From the NCBI RefSeq assembly GCF_003352005.1, contig NZ_CP024848.1:1497001-1561000 (forward strand): DNA of 64,000 nt, written 5' to 3'. The position numbers and the translations under genes were made by a program. The stretch is from Oceanobacillus zhaokaii. Its GTDB lineage: Bacteria > Bacillota > Bacilli > Bacillales > Amphibacillaceae. Below the pieces are notes generated by a model. That model was not told where the DNA came from. It worked only from the letters and a program-made list of their open reading frames with translations, and made no database searches. Shown piece after piece: positions 1-9,931 of this stretch (positions within the stretch are counted from its first letter, which is position 1; each line of letters starts with the position of its first letter).

Positions 1-2
1 AA

Positions 3-815
3 AAAGGTTCAGAGCATCCACTTGCAGAAGCAATTGTTGCTTATGCAACGGAGCATGATATTGATTTATTTGAAGTAGATAGTTTCAATGCTATACCTGG
101 GCAAGGTATCGAAGCTATGATTTCAAATAATACTATTCTTGTTGGTAATCGGAAATTAATGCAAGAGTGCCAAATTGAAGTTGGTGGTGCGGAACAAGAA
201 GTGGTCGATTACGAAGTGGATGGAAAAACTGCTATGCTAATTGCTATTAATGGTGAGTATCGAGGAATTGTTGCTGTTGCAGACACGATTAAAGAGACAG
301 CACCACAAGCGATTAGAGAGCTAAAAGAGCAGGGCCTGGAAGTTATCATGTTAACAGGAGATAATGAGAGGACTGCCCAAGCAATTGCAAAACAGGTTGG
401 CATTAATCAAGTAATCGCCCAAGTATTACCTGAAGAAAAAGCGGATAAAGTAAAGGAAATTCAGGTTAAAGGTAAAAAAGTTGCAATGGTTGGAGATGGG
501 GTAAATGATGCACCTGCATTAGCAATCGCTGATATTGGAATTGCAATTGGTACAGGAACAGACGTGGCAATTGAAGCTGCAGACGTTACAATTCTTGGTG
601 GTGAACTATTGCTCATACCGAAAGCAATTAAGATCAGCCATATGACGATTAGAAATATCCGTCAAAACCTCTTCTGGGCATTCGGCTACAATATAGCAGG
701 AATCCCGGTTGCAGCAATCGGACTGCTTGCACCATGGATTGCAGGTGCAGCAATGGCATTAAGTTCGGTAAGTGTGGTTTCTAACTCACTTCGCTTAAAA
801 CGAGTGAAACTATAG
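3..815 (+). CDS. copA: Copper-translocating P1B-type ATPase CopA, C-terminal part
   Basis: This is the C-terminal portion of a copper-exporting P-type ATPase of the cytoplasmic membrane; the gene begins upstream of the window and is open from base 3. The [10 protein letters not shown] motif typical of heavy-metal ATPases (nucleotide-binding domain) is near the left edge, followed by a GQG turn. The hinge motif [11 protein letters not shown] lies around base 500, and a last pair of membrane helices ends in the [16 protein letters not shown] signature of CopA. The metal-binding N-terminus, CPC motif and phosphorylation site lie outside the window. It sits 25 bp upstream of copZ, the usual copper-export operon. 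Family assignment is secure; copper as substrate follows from the copZ neighbour. Confidence 0.95.
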   Translation, partial: KGSEHPLAEAIVAYATEHDIDLFEVDSFNAIPGQGIEAMISNNTILVGNRKLMQECQIEVGGAEQEVVDYEVDGKTAMLIAINGEYRGIVAVADTIKETAPQAIRELKEQGLEVIMLTGDNERTAQAIAKQVGINQVIAQVLPEEKADKVKEIQVKGKKVAMVGDGVNDAPALAIADIGIAIGTGTDVAIEAADVTILGGELLLIPKAIKISHMTIRNIRQNLFWAFGYNIAGIPVAAIGLLAPWIAGAAMALSSVSVVSNSLRLKRVKL

Positions 816-840
816 ACTAATTTAAAGGAGGTGAATGGTT

Positions 841-1047
841 ATGGAAAAAACATTAATGGTACAAGGCATGTCATGTGGCCATTGCAAAGCGTCAGTAGAA
901 GGTGCATTAAAAAAATTAGATGGTGTATCAGCTGCTGAAGTTAATTTAGAATCTAGTAATGTAGAAATTACTTATGATGAAGCAAAAGTTTCATTGAAAA
1001 ATATGAAAGAAGCTATTGAAGAACAAGGCTATGATGTTGAAGCCTAG
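841..1047 (+). CDS. copZ: Copper chaperone CopZ
   Basis: This is a 68-residue heavy-metal-associated (HMA) domain protein that carries Cu(I) in the cytoplasm to CopA. The metal-binding loop GMSCGHC is at residues 9-15, with the two cysteines three apart. An ATG two codons upstream (835) is nearly fused to the AAAGGAGG ribosome binding site. The ATG at 841 has the normal spacing of about 8 bases and is preferred. It follows copA in the same operon and ends at a hairpin terminator. Length and motif match the family. Confidence 0.95.
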   Translation: MEKTLMVQGMSCGHCKASVEGALKKLDGVSAAEVNLESSNVEITYDEAKVSLKNMKEAIEEQGYDVEA

Positions 1048-1057
1048 AATATCAAAT

Positions 1058-1094
1058 AAAAGGCTGGTTTTCTTTTCGGAAAATCAGCTTTTCA
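1058..1094 (+). terminator. Rho-independent terminator of copA-copZ
   Basis: An imperfect hairpin pairs GGCTGGTTTT with AAAATCAGC (one G-U pair) and is followed by a T-rich tract, 10 bp after the copZ stop. Confidence 0.75.
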
Positions 1095-1234
1095 TCTTAA
1101 TTTTCTTCTTAATAGTGTCCAATGAATTACTGCTTCCATAATAGATGTAAAGCAATATTAATTTTACAATATTTGCATCTTTTGTAACTTAGCATTTAAA
1201 ATAGAGTTATACATAACTTAAGGAGAGAAGCATA

Positions 1235-1996
1235 GTGATTGGGATAATAAAGGAGAACGTAAATTCCATACCAAGTTTGGTTGTAGTTGATTCGAATAAG
1301 AAAAAAGAAGCATTACCAATGATTACTTATTTTCATGGATTTACGAGTGCGAAGGAACATAATTTAGATATCGCATTTCTACTAGCTGAAAAAGGTTTTC
1401 GTGTTGTACTTCCAGACAGTAAAATGCATGGAGAAAGAGACACAACAACATCAATCATTCAAAGGACAATCGGTTTCTGGGATATAGTGATGCAAAATGT
1501 AAAAGAACTTTCAGAGATTCGGGATTATTATGAGCAGAAAAAGCTCATCTTAGATGGTAGATTTGGTGTAGCCGGAACGAGTATGGGAGGAATTACAACC
1601 TCTGCAGCATTGACACAATACCCTTGGATTAAAACTGCAGCCGTCCTAATGGGCTCTCCACGAATAACGACGTTTGCTAAGCAATTAATTAATAATTATA
1701 AGAAGGTAATGGATCTTCCAGTTACAGACGTGATGATTGAAAATTTATATGTACAGCTTGAGCATTATGATTTATCGACACAGATTGAGAAGCTGAATCA
1801 ACGTCCAGTTTTATTTTGGCATGGTGATAAAGACCAGGTTGTGCCGTTTGACCATTCGTACTCGTTCTATGAAGAGGCAAGGAAGCTATATGACAAACAA
1901 GAAAATATCAAGTTTATTAAAGAAATAAATTGTGATCATAAAGTAAGTAGACATGCTATTTTGGAAACGATAAAATGGTTTGAACAGCACCTGTAA
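1235..1996 (+). CDS. yitV: Alpha/beta hydrolase, YitV-like esterase
   Basis: This is a cytosolic alpha/beta-hydrolase of 253 residues. The oxyanion-hole HGF motif is at residues 34-36, the nucleophile elbow GTSMGG has Ser116, the acid region WHGDKDQVVP is near 195-204, and the likely catalytic His is 235. The start is GTG, with AGGAGAG seven bases upstream. In B. subtilis yitV lies next to yitW, as here. The substrate is unknown; a prolyl oligopeptidase-like peptidase or esterase role is possible but untested. Confidence 0.85.
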   Translation: MIGIIKENVNSIPSLVVVDSNKKKEALPMITYFHGFTSAKEHNLDIAFLLAEKGFRVVLPDSKMHGERDTTTSIIQRTIGFWDIVMQNVKELSEIRDYYEQKKLILDGRFGVAGTSMGGITTSAALTQYPWIKTAAVLMGSPRITTFAKQLINNYKKVMDLPVTDVMIENLYVQLEHYDLSTQIEKLNQRPVLFWHGDKDQVVPFDHSYSFYEEARKLYDKQENIKFIKEINCDHKVSRHAILETIKWFEQHL

Positions 1997-2075
1997 ACTG
2001 AAATAATTTATATCGTTTATTAAAAAGCAAAAATATGGTTAAATAGAAACAAGAAGGTAAAGAGGAGGTATCGTA

Positions 2076-2387
2076 ATGGATGCAGATTTAAAAGAAAATA
2101 TTATGGGTGCGCTCGAGAACGTAATTGACCCCGAGCTAGGCATCGATATTGTAAACTTAGGACTAATCTATGATGTTGAATTAGATGATGAAGGATTTTG
2201 CACCGTATCCATGACCCTTACAGCAATGGGATGCCCGCTTTCAGCTCATATAGAACGAGATGTGCAATTTGCATTAGCAGATATTCCTGAGATAAAGGAA
2301 CTGAAAGTAGACATTGTTTGGAGTCCGCCATGGAGTAAGGACAATATGTCACGCTATGCGAAGATTGCTCTAGGAATTCCAGATTGA
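2076..2387 (+). CDS. yitW: MIP18/DUF59 Fe-S assembly protein YitW
   Basis: This 103-residue protein is a single DUF59 (MIP18-like, SufT/PaaD) domain. The N-terminal DPELGIDIVNLGLIYDV segment and the TAMGCP motif with the conserved cysteine are both visible. Members of this family help mature iron-sulfur proteins. The strong AGGAGG ribosome binding site is 8 bases from the ATG. It follows yitV by 79 bp and may be cotranscribed with it. The family call is firm; the client proteins are not known from sequence. Confidence 0.88.
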   Translation: MDADLKENIMGALENVIDPELGIDIVNLGLIYDVELDDEGFCTVSMTLTAMGCPLSAHIERDVQFALADIPEIKELKVDIVWSPPWSKDNMSRYAKIALGIPD

Positions 2388-2432
2388 TCAAGGCTCTGCA
2401 CTTAACGCAGGGTGCAAGCTAGCAAATAAAGA

Positions 2433-2472
2433 GTAAGCGAGGATTCGATTATCCAAGCTTGCTTTTTTTTTT
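2433..2472 (+). terminator. Terminator after yitW
   Basis: The stem AAGC..GGAT pairs with ATCC..GCTT and is followed by a run of ten T. Confidence 0.75.
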
Positions 2473-2669
2473 GAATATATTCCTTTTATTGATGTTGTGG
2501 CGAGATTGCCGTGTCCCGATCCACCTCTAAAGCGTTAACAATATATTTCCTTACTTCCTTAGTCGCTATTCAGGCGCTTGCGCATTTATTTTTGTAAGGT
2601 AATGTTCCGCCGGGCTATTCACCATTTATTTGGCTTATGAATAGGCTAGTTGGTGAGGAGGATGAGTTT

Positions 2670-2975
2670 ATGACGTCTATTAATGAACGAGAACAAATGT
2701 ATAATTTATGTAGAGATCATGTGCATGCTTATGTATATGCAGAATTACAGGATGGTAGAGCAGTTGATGGAATTATTACAGGGTTAGATGAAGAGAACGT
2801 ATATTTAGCAGTTCCGATTGAACATAGTCAGCAAGAACAAGGTCAGCATGATGATAATCGCTTCTTTGGCTACGGATTTCCAGGCTATGGTTTTGGCTAT
2901 CCAAGAAGAAGGTTTAGTCGATTAATCTTGCCACTTACAGCCTTAGCAGCAATAAGTTTATTGCCTTGGTATTAA
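2670..2975 (+). CDS. Hypothetical protein with Sm-like N-terminus and glycine/tyrosine-rich middle
   Basis: I do not recognise this gene by name. The ATG at 2670 has GAGGAGG eight bases upstream and is preferred over one at 2637, giving 101 residues. The first half contains DGRAVDGIITGLDEENVYLA, which resembles the beta-strand pattern of a small Sm-like fold. The middle is a low-complexity Gly-Tyr-Phe-Pro stretch, then an arginine patch and a hydrophobic C-terminal helix. This composition is common in spore-associated small proteins of bacilli, but no direct evidence links it to the spore. It ends inside a bidirectional terminator. Confidence 0.7.
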   Translation: MTSINEREQMYNLCRDHVHAYVYAELQDGRAVDGIITGLDEENVYLAVPIEHSQQEQGQHDDNRFFGYGFPGYGFGYPRRRFSRLILPLTALAAISLLPWY

Positions 2976-3021
2976 TAATAAACCCTTGCCATATCATGTA
3001 ACAGGCAAGGGTTTATTATTA
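2974..3021. terminator. Bidirectional terminator
   Basis: A near-perfect 17-bp inverted repeat (2974-2990 with 3004-3020) separates the convergent genes at 2670-2975 (+) and 3027-3203 (-). The A/T flanks provide T-tracts on both strands. Confidence 0.85.
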
Positions 3022-3026
3022 AGGGT

Positions 3027-3203
3027 CTAGTCTTTTTTCTCTTTTAAAATACCGTCACCCATTACAAATGCTGCAATTGCTAAAAATGCAGCAAGCAAAA
3101 GCCCGTCGGAAAGTACAAATGGCTCTCCACCCATGCTTGTTAAAACAAAAGCAATGGCTAAGCTGACAACGGCAGACCAAAAGATTGTCATTATGTATCG
3201 CAA
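3027..3203 (-). CDS. yjzD: DUF2929 small membrane protein, YjzD-like
   Basis: This is a small integral membrane protein with two predicted helices, a short loop and a lysine-rich C-terminus (KEKKD). It resembles the DUF2929/YjzD family found near the fabH locus in B. subtilis. Three starts are possible: GTG at 3212, TTG at 3203 and ATG at 3191. GAGGTG overlaps the GTG and stands six bases before the TTG, so I chose the TTG (58 residues). The function is unknown. Confidence 0.75.
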   Translation of the reverse strand: MRYIMTIFWSAVVSLAIAFVLTSMGGEPFVLSDGLLLAAFLAIAAFVMGDGILKEKKD

Positions 3204-3340
3204 AAATAACACCTCGCAATTTAATATCTAATCATAGTATAGCATGTTTTTATTCGCTTACATACTATTTATAGATTTTAATTAGCTCAATTGTTGTTGT
3301 ATGTTGATATTAAGTTAACTACGAACTAGGAGCAATGTGT

Positions 3341-3460
3341 TCCTTCCTTGACAATCGCTTTCCGCGGACAACGCGGTCTGCATCGGAAGAAGACCCCCCA
3401 ACGGATTTTCAGTCGTTGCTTTTCCGCAGGAGTCTACTGTCCTTCGCTTCAATACAACGG
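3341..3460. repeat. GC-rich dispersed-repeat half, inverted relative to the next copy
   Basis: This stretch contains CGCTTTCCGCGG and CCGCAGGAGTC blocks that match, in the opposite orientation, the blocks of the repeat at 3523-3624. It is much richer in G+C than its surroundings and has no credible reading frame. Confidence 0.5.
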
Positions 3461-3522
3461 CGATAAGAATTAATGACATAGTATCTTATAAGATAAAGTT
3501 AACCCTACAATCTCAGCGGAAG

Positions 3523-3624
3523 AAATACACGAAGACTCCTGCGGGAAGAAGAGCCTAGGTGAGACTCTGAATTGCTTCAGCACAAAGAGGCTCACCAGCT
3601 CCCCGCGGAAAGCGAAGTGTATTT
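3523..3624. repeat. Palindromic dispersed repeat, copy 1
   Basis: This is a roughly 100-bp element bounded by the inverted octamers AAATACAC (3523-3530) and GTGTATTT (3617-3624). It contains GACTCCTGCGGG, a GGTGAGAC/GCTCACC pair and CCCCGCGGAAAGCG. A second copy is at 31550-31647. Repeats of this look are scattered in Bacillaceae genomes. The 3204-3809 gap holds nothing else I can support. Confidence 0.65.
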
Positions 3625-3809
3625 CTGTAGCGACAGCCAAGGAAACAAATATCATTCACAATTAGTTAGTAGAGAAGAAAGTATTATAATTTTTTCATTA
3701 TATTAGGGTAGCTATTAGCTATGGCTATCATCTTAAAGATGGTGTCAACCATTTTATAAATACTGCAATTTTTTAGTGAAAATCTTTTATTTCGATAAGG
3801 AGGATTGTC

Positions 3810-4424
3810 ATGTCAGTCTTGGTAATTAATTGTAATCATTGGATTGGCTATCATATAGTAAATACATTACTTAATCATGATTATTTGGTTGAGGGGATAG
3901 AGAGTGAAATAGAACATGATGATTTATCGATGTTTTTCGGAAGAAATAGTTCTTTTTCTTTTTACAATAAAGAGGAGATGAAACGGTATGATACATGTAT
4001 TTGTGTTGGAGATTATGAACATATGGAAACAATTCACGCCGATCGTATCATTATGATTAATCCTCAAAAATCATATAGAAAATTAAACCCGGATAGTATT
4101 ACTACTTTACTTGCATCACATCTATTCGGGGAGTGGATGCCTATGACAGAAAAAGGATATTATCGTAATCAGGAATTTATAGCATTTCAGTCAAATGAAT
4201 TTATAGAGAATGCAATTTATATCGAGGATTTTTCCGAAAGATTAATACATTGCTTACAATCAGGCAATCTACCTTCTAATATCGAAGTAAAATCAGAACA
4301 TAGTAACGGAAAAGAAAGTAAAGAGAATGGGGATTCGATTTATATTTGTTCCAGTCTTCAGTTAGAGCAGAGGATGACAGCACTACAGAAACAGTACCAA
4401 TTAATTAAGGAAAAGAATAAATAA
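3810..4424 (+). CDS. Hypothetical protein, degenerate NAD(P)-binding Rossmann-like, possibly YjaV-type
   Basis: This is a 204-residue cytosolic protein. The N-terminus (VLVINCNHWIGYHIVNTLL) has the beta-alpha pattern of a nucleotide-sugar epimerase/SDR Rossmann fold, but the glycine-rich loop is degraded. No catalytic YxxxK is evident. A hydrophilic, charged tail follows from about residue 165. Its place just upstream of fabH matches B. subtilis yjaV, which is the main reason to suspect orthology. AAGGAGG is well placed before the ATG. The function is unknown. Confidence 0.65.
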   Translation: MSVLVINCNHWIGYHIVNTLLNHDYLVEGIESEIEHDDLSMFFGRNSSFSFYNKEEMKRYDTCICVGDYEHMETIHADRIIMINPQKSYRKLNPDSITTLLASHLFGEWMPMTEKGYYRNQEFIAFQSNEFIENAIYIEDFSERLIHCLQSGNLPSNIEVKSEHSNGKESKENGDSIYICSSLQLEQRMTALQKQYQLIKEKNK

Positions 4425-4513
4425 TAGATAGAAAGAGTAAAATCAGGGCATAGATAGAGGGTAGTCCACCACATGCTTACAAGAAAATATAAAGTATGCC
4501 TTCATTTTTTTAC

Positions 4514-4559
4514 TTGCCATTTACGGTTTTATCCATTAAAATTAGTACCAAGTCATAAT
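4514..4559 (+). promoter_or_regulatory. fabH promoter with FapR operator
   Basis: The promoter is TTGCCA (4514-4519), a 17-bp spacer and TAAAAT (4537-4542). Overlapping the -10 and start region, 4541-4559 reads ATTAGTACCAAGTCATAAT, close to the FapR operator consensus of an imperfect palindrome around TTAGTACC. FapR is the malonyl-CoA-sensing repressor of fatty-acid synthesis in bacilli, and fabHA-fabF is one of its known targets. Binding here is inferred. Confidence 0.8.
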
Positions 4560-4598
4560 ATTAGATAATAGTTATTTTAAATATAAGGGGTTGTAAAT

Positions 4599-5537
4599 AT
4601 GGGCGCAGGTATTTTAGGTACTGGTCATTATCTTCCAACAAGAGTGTTAACCAACCAAGATTTAGAGAAGATTGTCGATACGAATGATGAATGGATTCGG
4701 ACAAGGACTGGAATTGAAGAGAGAAGACTTGCAGAGGATGATATCGATACATCAGATATGTCCTATCATGCTGCACTTGGCGCATTGGAAGAGGCGGGTG
4801 TATCTGCAGAGGAAATCGATCTTATTCTAGTTGCAACTGTAACACCAGACACGCCATTTCCATCTGTTGCATGTATGATTCAAGACAAATTAGGTGCTAC
4901 GAATGCAGCAGCAATGGACATTGGTGCTGCATGTGCAGGGTTTATGTATGGATTAATCACGGCTAAACAATTTATTGAAACGAAGACATATAAGAAAATC
5001 TTAGTAGTCGGTGCCGACAAGCTTTCGAAAATTCTCAACTGGGAAGACCGGACTACATGTGTCCTTATGGGCGATGGTGCTGGAGCAGTTGTAGTTGGTG
5101 AAGTTTCAGAGGGCAAAGGGATATTATCCTTTGAACTTGGTGCAAACGGTGCTGGCGGAAAATATCTTTATCAAAATGAACTTGATCAACTTGTCATGAA
5201 CGGACGTGAGGTTTTTAAATTTGCTGTTAGGCAAATGCCACAATCGACTATTAATGTCGTTGAAAAAATAGGACTAAGTAAAGATGATGTCGATTATTTA
5301 GTACCACATCAAGCGAATATTAGAATAATGGATGCCGCACGCGAGCGTCTAGGTATTTCTGAGGACAAAATGGCAACAACAATTAGGAAATTTGGAAATA
5401 ATTCATCCGCATCGATTCCTATGGCTTTATCAGAATCGGTTAAAGATGGTAAAATAAAAGACAATGATTTAACCGTGTTGGTAGGCTTCGGTGGAGGTCT
5501 TACTTGGGGTGCGGTTGCAATGCGTTGGGGAAAATAA
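4599..5537 (+). CDS. fabH: Beta-ketoacyl-ACP synthase III FabH
   Basis: This enzyme starts fatty-acid synthesis by condensing an acyl-CoA primer with malonyl-ACP in the cytoplasm. The 312-residue length is typical. The catalytic triad is visible: Cys112 in GAACAGF, His237 in PHQAN and Asn267 in GNNSS. It corresponds to the fabHA copy of B. subtilis, which accepts branched-chain primers; that specificity is inferred from the position beside fabF. It is followed 29 bp later by fabF and preceded by a promoter with a FapR box. Confidence 0.97.
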   Translation: MGAGILGTGHYLPTRVLTNQDLEKIVDTNDEWIRTRTGIEERRLAEDDIDTSDMSYHAALGALEEAGVSAEEIDLILVATVTPDTPFPSVACMIQDKLGATNAAAMDIGAACAGFMYGLITAKQFIETKTYKKILVVGADKLSKILNWEDRTTCVLMGDGAGAVVVGEVSEGKGILSFELGANGAGGKYLYQNELDQLVMNGREVFKFAVRQMPQSTINVVEKIGLSKDDVDYLVPHQANIRIMDAARERLGISEDKMATTIRKFGNNSSASIPMALSESVKDGKIKDNDLTVLVGFGGGLTWGAVAMRWGK

Positions 5538-5566
5538 GCAAGATTTCCTATGAGGAGGATTAACTT

Positions 5567-6808
5567 ATGGAAAATAAAAGAGTAGTTGTAACAGGCCTTG
5601 GGGCTGTAACACCACTGGGCAATGATGTTCATACATTTTGGGAAAACTTAATTGCGGGTAAATCTGGAGTAGACTTTGTAACCAAGGTAAACAAGGATGA
5701 TTACCCAGCAAAAGTAGCGGCAGAAGTAAAGGACTTTGATCCGACCGCGTTTATGGAGAAAAAAGATGCAAGAAAGATGGATCCATTTACACAATATGCA
5801 GTAGCAGCAGCGAAAATGGCTGTTGAGGATGCTAAACTAACAATCGATGAGACAAACAATACCCGTGTTGGGGTATGGGTTGGTTCTGGAATTGGCGGTA
5901 TGCAAACATGGGAAGATCAACATCGTAAACTAATCGAAAAAGGCCCAGGCCGTGTTAGTCCATTTTTCGTACCAATGATGATTCCAGATATGGCTGCAGG
6001 CCAAGTTTCAATTCAATTAGGTGCAAAAGGAATTAACTCTTGCTCTGTAACAGCATGTGCATCAGGTGCAAACTCAATTGGTGATGCGTTTAAAGTTATT
6101 CAACGCGGGGATGCTGATTATATGATTGCTGGTGGTACAGAAGCACCGATCTCAAACATGGCTTTCGCTGGATTCTCATCTGCTAAAGCATTATCAACAA
6201 ATGACGATCCAAGCACAGCTTCACGCCCATTCGATAAAAATCGTGATGGCTTCATTATTGGTGAAGGTGCAGGAATTCTAATTCTCGAATCACTGGAAAC
6301 GGCATTAGAACGTGATGCACATATTTACGGCGAAATTGTTGGTTATGGTGCAACTGGTGATGCGTACCATATCACTGCTCCAGCAGAAAATGGCGAAGGA
6401 GCAACACGAGCAATGCAAATGGCGTTAAATGATGCTGGAATATCACCTCAGAATGTTGATTATATTAATGCACATGGTACAAGTACTGCATTAAATGATA
6501 AATATGAAACAGCTGCAATTAAAAATGTATTCGGTGAAAAAGCAAAGGAAATTGCTGTATCATCTACGAAATCAATGACAGGCCATATGCTTGGTGCAGC
6601 AGGGGCAATTGAAGCAGTTATTGCAATCAAGACAATTGAAAATAGTGTGATTCCTGCAACAATTAATTATGAAACTCCGGATCCGGATTGTGATTTGGAT
6701 TACGTACCAAATCATGCAAGAAAACAAGATGTGAATGTTGTTGTAAGCAACTCATTCGGATTTGGTGGTCATAATGTTACATTAGTATTTAAGAAATATG
6801 AAGCCTAA
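5567..6808 (+). CDS. fabF: Beta-ketoacyl-ACP synthase II FabF
   Basis: This is the elongation condensing enzyme of type II fatty-acid synthesis, 413 residues. The active-site residues are Cys164 in TACASG, His303 in NAHGTST and His340 in TGHMLGAAG. The C-terminal SFGFGGHN motif is present. It forms an operon with fabH (29-bp gap, AGGAGG before the ATG) and ends at a strong terminator. Family length and all motifs are normal. Confidence 0.97.
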   Translation: MENKRVVVTGLGAVTPLGNDVHTFWENLIAGKSGVDFVTKVNKDDYPAKVAAEVKDFDPTAFMEKKDARKMDPFTQYAVAAAKMAVEDAKLTIDETNNTRVGVWVGSGIGGMQTWEDQHRKLIEKGPGRVSPFFVPMMIPDMAAGQVSIQLGAKGINSCSVTACASGANSIGDAFKVIQRGDADYMIAGGTEAPISNMAFAGFSSAKALSTNDDPSTASRPFDKNRDGFIIGEGAGILILESLETALERDAHIYGEIVGYGATGDAYHITAPAENGEGATRAMQMALNDAGISPQNVDYINAHGTSTALNDKYETAAIKNVFGEKAKEIAVSSTKSMTGHMLGAAGAIEAVIAIKTIENSVIPATINYETPDPDCDLDYVPNHARKQDVNVVVSNSFGFGGHNVTLVFKKYEA

Positions 6809-6837
6809 ATAATTGATTTATCTTTGATAAGATGAAC

Positions 6838-6873
6838 AAGCTGATCAGCAAAGCGCTGGTCAGCTTTTTTTTT
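6838..6873 (+). terminator. Terminator of fabH-fabF
   Basis: AAGCTGATCAGC pairs with GCTGGTCAGCTT across a short loop, followed by nine T. Confidence 0.9.
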
Positions 6874-7037
6874 CCTATTAGAATGTTTAGAGCCCTTGTT
6901 ACTGGAAAATATAACAAAAGAAGTTTCAAAAGAACCTGCTGATGCTAAATATTTTCAGAGACTAATCTTCATGTATTTGTCTGCAAGTGCATAAAATAAA
7001 AAAAAGGCTGGGACAAGCATAGGCGGTGGATAAACTA

Positions 7038-7244
7038 ATGGGGTATATATTCGTATTTTTAATCGGGTTTGGACTAGCTGTCACAGGCGGGGTTACAATG
7101 ATTGCATATCTAAACTTTCTACCTGCAGGGTTATCATGGGCGGACTATTTCATCTTTATTCAAGGAAGAATAGAGTGTTATTTTTTACCAATCGGAATTT
7201 TAATTATGGCGTTTGTAATCTATCGTTTTCCAAACAGACTGTAA
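7038..7244 (+). CDS. Small two-helix membrane protein
   Basis: I do not recognise this protein. It is 68 residues if started at the ATG at 7038; an in-frame GTG at 7026 would add four. Two hydrophobic helices (GYIFVFLIGFGLAVTGGVTM and FLPIGILIMAFVIY) flank a loop with acidic and aromatic residues. AGGCGG precedes the ATG by about 11 bases, a slightly long spacing. It stands alone between fabF and yjbA. Confidence 0.65.
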   Translation: MGYIFVFLIGFGLAVTGGVTMIAYLNFLPAGLSWADYFIFIQGRIECYFLPIGILIMAFVIYRFPNRL

Positions 7245-7442
7245 TGATGACATAGAAGAATATTTATCCTCTTATTTGGTCATAATGAAAAGTAAGTTGT
7301 ATCTGCTAGTAGGCTTTGTTGAGTAATGTCTTTACCTTTACTTAAAGGAAAAGCAAGTTTTGAAGCCTTTAATAAAGTGCAACGAATGCTGTCAACTAAA
7401 GTTTGGTGATGGCAGAGTTTCTAAAAAAGCGAGGGTTGTTTT

Positions 7443-8204
7443 ATGTTATATTTACATGATGTTTGGGTGAATTGGTTTGAGGGTGAAGAGAATGGGTATA
7501 ATGTCTGTCATTTTCACGAGTGGCGCAAAGAGGATGGAATTGAGTTATTGGATCAAGTGCCTCTGCTGTACATAACTGAAGTATTATTCAACTACATCGA
7601 AAATGATATGCATGACCTGCCTAAATCTCTACTTGATGCCATTTATAAACGCGCCTATGTTCGTAAAGGTCATGAACGCTCTGTACTTGATTATGCATGT
7701 GTTGTAACAGATGGTAATGATATTTTAGCAATTGACACGATTGGATATGAAATTCCAATTCGTAAAAGCAGACTCATCCCAAGGCAAGAGCAGCTTGTAT
7801 TTGATATGATTCAAAAAACAAAGCCCCAAGCCTTTCGTTTTGATGAGACAAACTACCAAAAAGAATACCATATGCTTTCCATGCCACCTGAGTTAGTCTT
7901 CGGATTAACGAGAAGGGAACGGCAACTGAAGCAATTGCTCATGATCGGTCTAGACCAATTACGCACTACGAATAATCTAGAGGAATTACGATACTGGTTA
8001 ACGGAATGGGATCCGAAGAAATATCCCTTTATCCGATTCATGGATGAGGATAAGGTTTGGGAAGCACTGTACAATGGCGTAAAAGAAGGCTGGAGTATAG
8101 CTCACGAAGAATTATGTTCAAAATTAATTCGTGGTCAGCATTTTTTAGAGAAAATGTGGGAAGTTGAAAATGGCGAAGAGCAGAGTATATCGAAGCAACA
8201 GTAA
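7443..8204 (+). CDS. yjbA: DUF3603 / UPF0736 protein YjbA
   Basis: This 253-residue cytosolic protein resembles the UPF0736 (DUF3603) family of bacilli, B. subtilis YjbA being the reference. It starts [20 protein letters not shown] and is rich in tryptophan and acidic residues. No catalytic motif is apparent and no function is established. Its location beside trpS matches the B. subtilis order. Confidence 0.85.
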   Translation: MLYLHDVWVNWFEGEENGYNVCHFHEWRKEDGIELLDQVPLLYITEVLFNYIENDMHDLPKSLLDAIYKRAYVRKGHERSVLDYACVVTDGNDILAIDTIGYEIPIRKSRLIPRQEQLVFDMIQKTKPQAFRFDETNYQKEYHMLSMPPELVFGLTRRERQLKQLLMIGLDQLRTTNNLEELRYWLTEWDPKKYPFIRFMDEDKVWEALYNGVKEGWSIAHEELCSKLIRGQHFLEKMWEVENGEEQSISKQQ

Positions 8205-8363
8205 TTACTAGAATGATTTGGGACAAGACCTAGTGTCATGCAATTCGATTGGGTTGGTCAAAGAGATCGTACAAAGGAGTTGAGTGCTCAAACAGCAGGC
8301 TTGCGTACGCTCGAGTCGTCATCCTGAGCACTAGGAATAATGAATAATCACATTAAAATGAAG

Positions 8364-8393
8364 CAGGCAAGCGATGTAAAGCTTGCCTGTTTT
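8364..8393 (+). terminator. Terminator downstream of yjbA
   Basis: CAGGCAAGC pairs with GCTTGCCTG and is followed by TTTTATAT. It lies 160 bp after the yjbA stop and is the nearest plus-strand terminator. Confidence 0.75.
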
Positions 8394-8449
8394 ATATATC
8401 AGCAAGAGACTATCCGACCTCCATACCGGCTGAGCCCTTTTCATCCACT

Positions 8450-8478
8450 AAAAAAGTGCTAGAATTAATTCCAGCACT
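8450..8478 (-). terminator. Terminator of trpS
   Basis: On the minus strand AGTGCT..AATTAATT..AGCACT forms a hairpin followed by six T, 12 bp past the trpS stop. Confidence 0.85.
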
Positions 8479-8489
8479 CCTTCTAAATT

Positions 8490-9479
<990 letters not shown>

Positions 9480-9507
9480 CTAACTCACACTCCATCAAAT
9501 TTTTTCA

Positions 9508-9722
9508 ACAAAAAAAGCCCATTAATCCCTTGAATAGGGACGAATGAACCGCGGTGCCACCCTGATTATCTTAACATTTCTAAGATCACTTAATTTCATA
9601 AATTAGCTCCAAAGTCCAATTCCAAATTACCTTGATGCTTGTTTTCACCAACCACAAGCTCTCTAAAATTCAGAGGGTAAACTGTACTACGCCTTTTTCA
9701 TTGCTAATGATATTCTTTTAAG
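9508..9722 (-). promoter_or_regulatory. T-box leader riboswitch of trpS
   Basis: On the minus strand the T-box AGGGTGGCACCGCGG occupies 9563-9549, followed by a hairpin region and a T-run (9517-9510). Upstream, the Stem I region carries AGTA near 9690 and GAGAGCTTGTGGTTGGTG near 9660, typical of these leaders. Several TGG triplets around 9605-9625 include the likely tryptophan specifier. T-boxes bind uncharged tRNA and switch between terminator and antiterminator. Confidence 0.93.
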
Positions 9723-9723
9723 T

Positions 9724-9752
9724 ATTATATACAGTTTGTAGTGAAAATACAA
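9724..9752 (-). promoter_or_regulatory. SigmaA promoter of the trpS T-box transcript
   Basis: On the minus strand there is TTGTAT (9752-9747), a 17-bp spacer and TATAAT (9729-9724), placing the start just before the T-box leader. Confidence 0.85.
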
Positions 9753-9931
9753 GAAAAAGACCGATTTATTTTTTTCAATGATGCAATAAAAGCAATAATG
9801 AAGTCAAAGGAATATCGCCATTAATATTATGAAATCGTTATTCGTAATAATTCAGTATAAAATTAATATTGTTTTTATCCTATCTTATAAATTTCTTCTG
9901 ATTGCCTTATAGAACTAATAAGTCAACTTTT

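Noticed and set aside
3470..3655. Minus-strand 61-codon frame
   Set aside because: It lies within the palindromic dispersed repeat and shows no protein-like composition.
4425..4598. comZ homolog upstream of fabH
   Set aside because: B. subtilis has med-comZ here, but no frame in this gap resembles ComZ.
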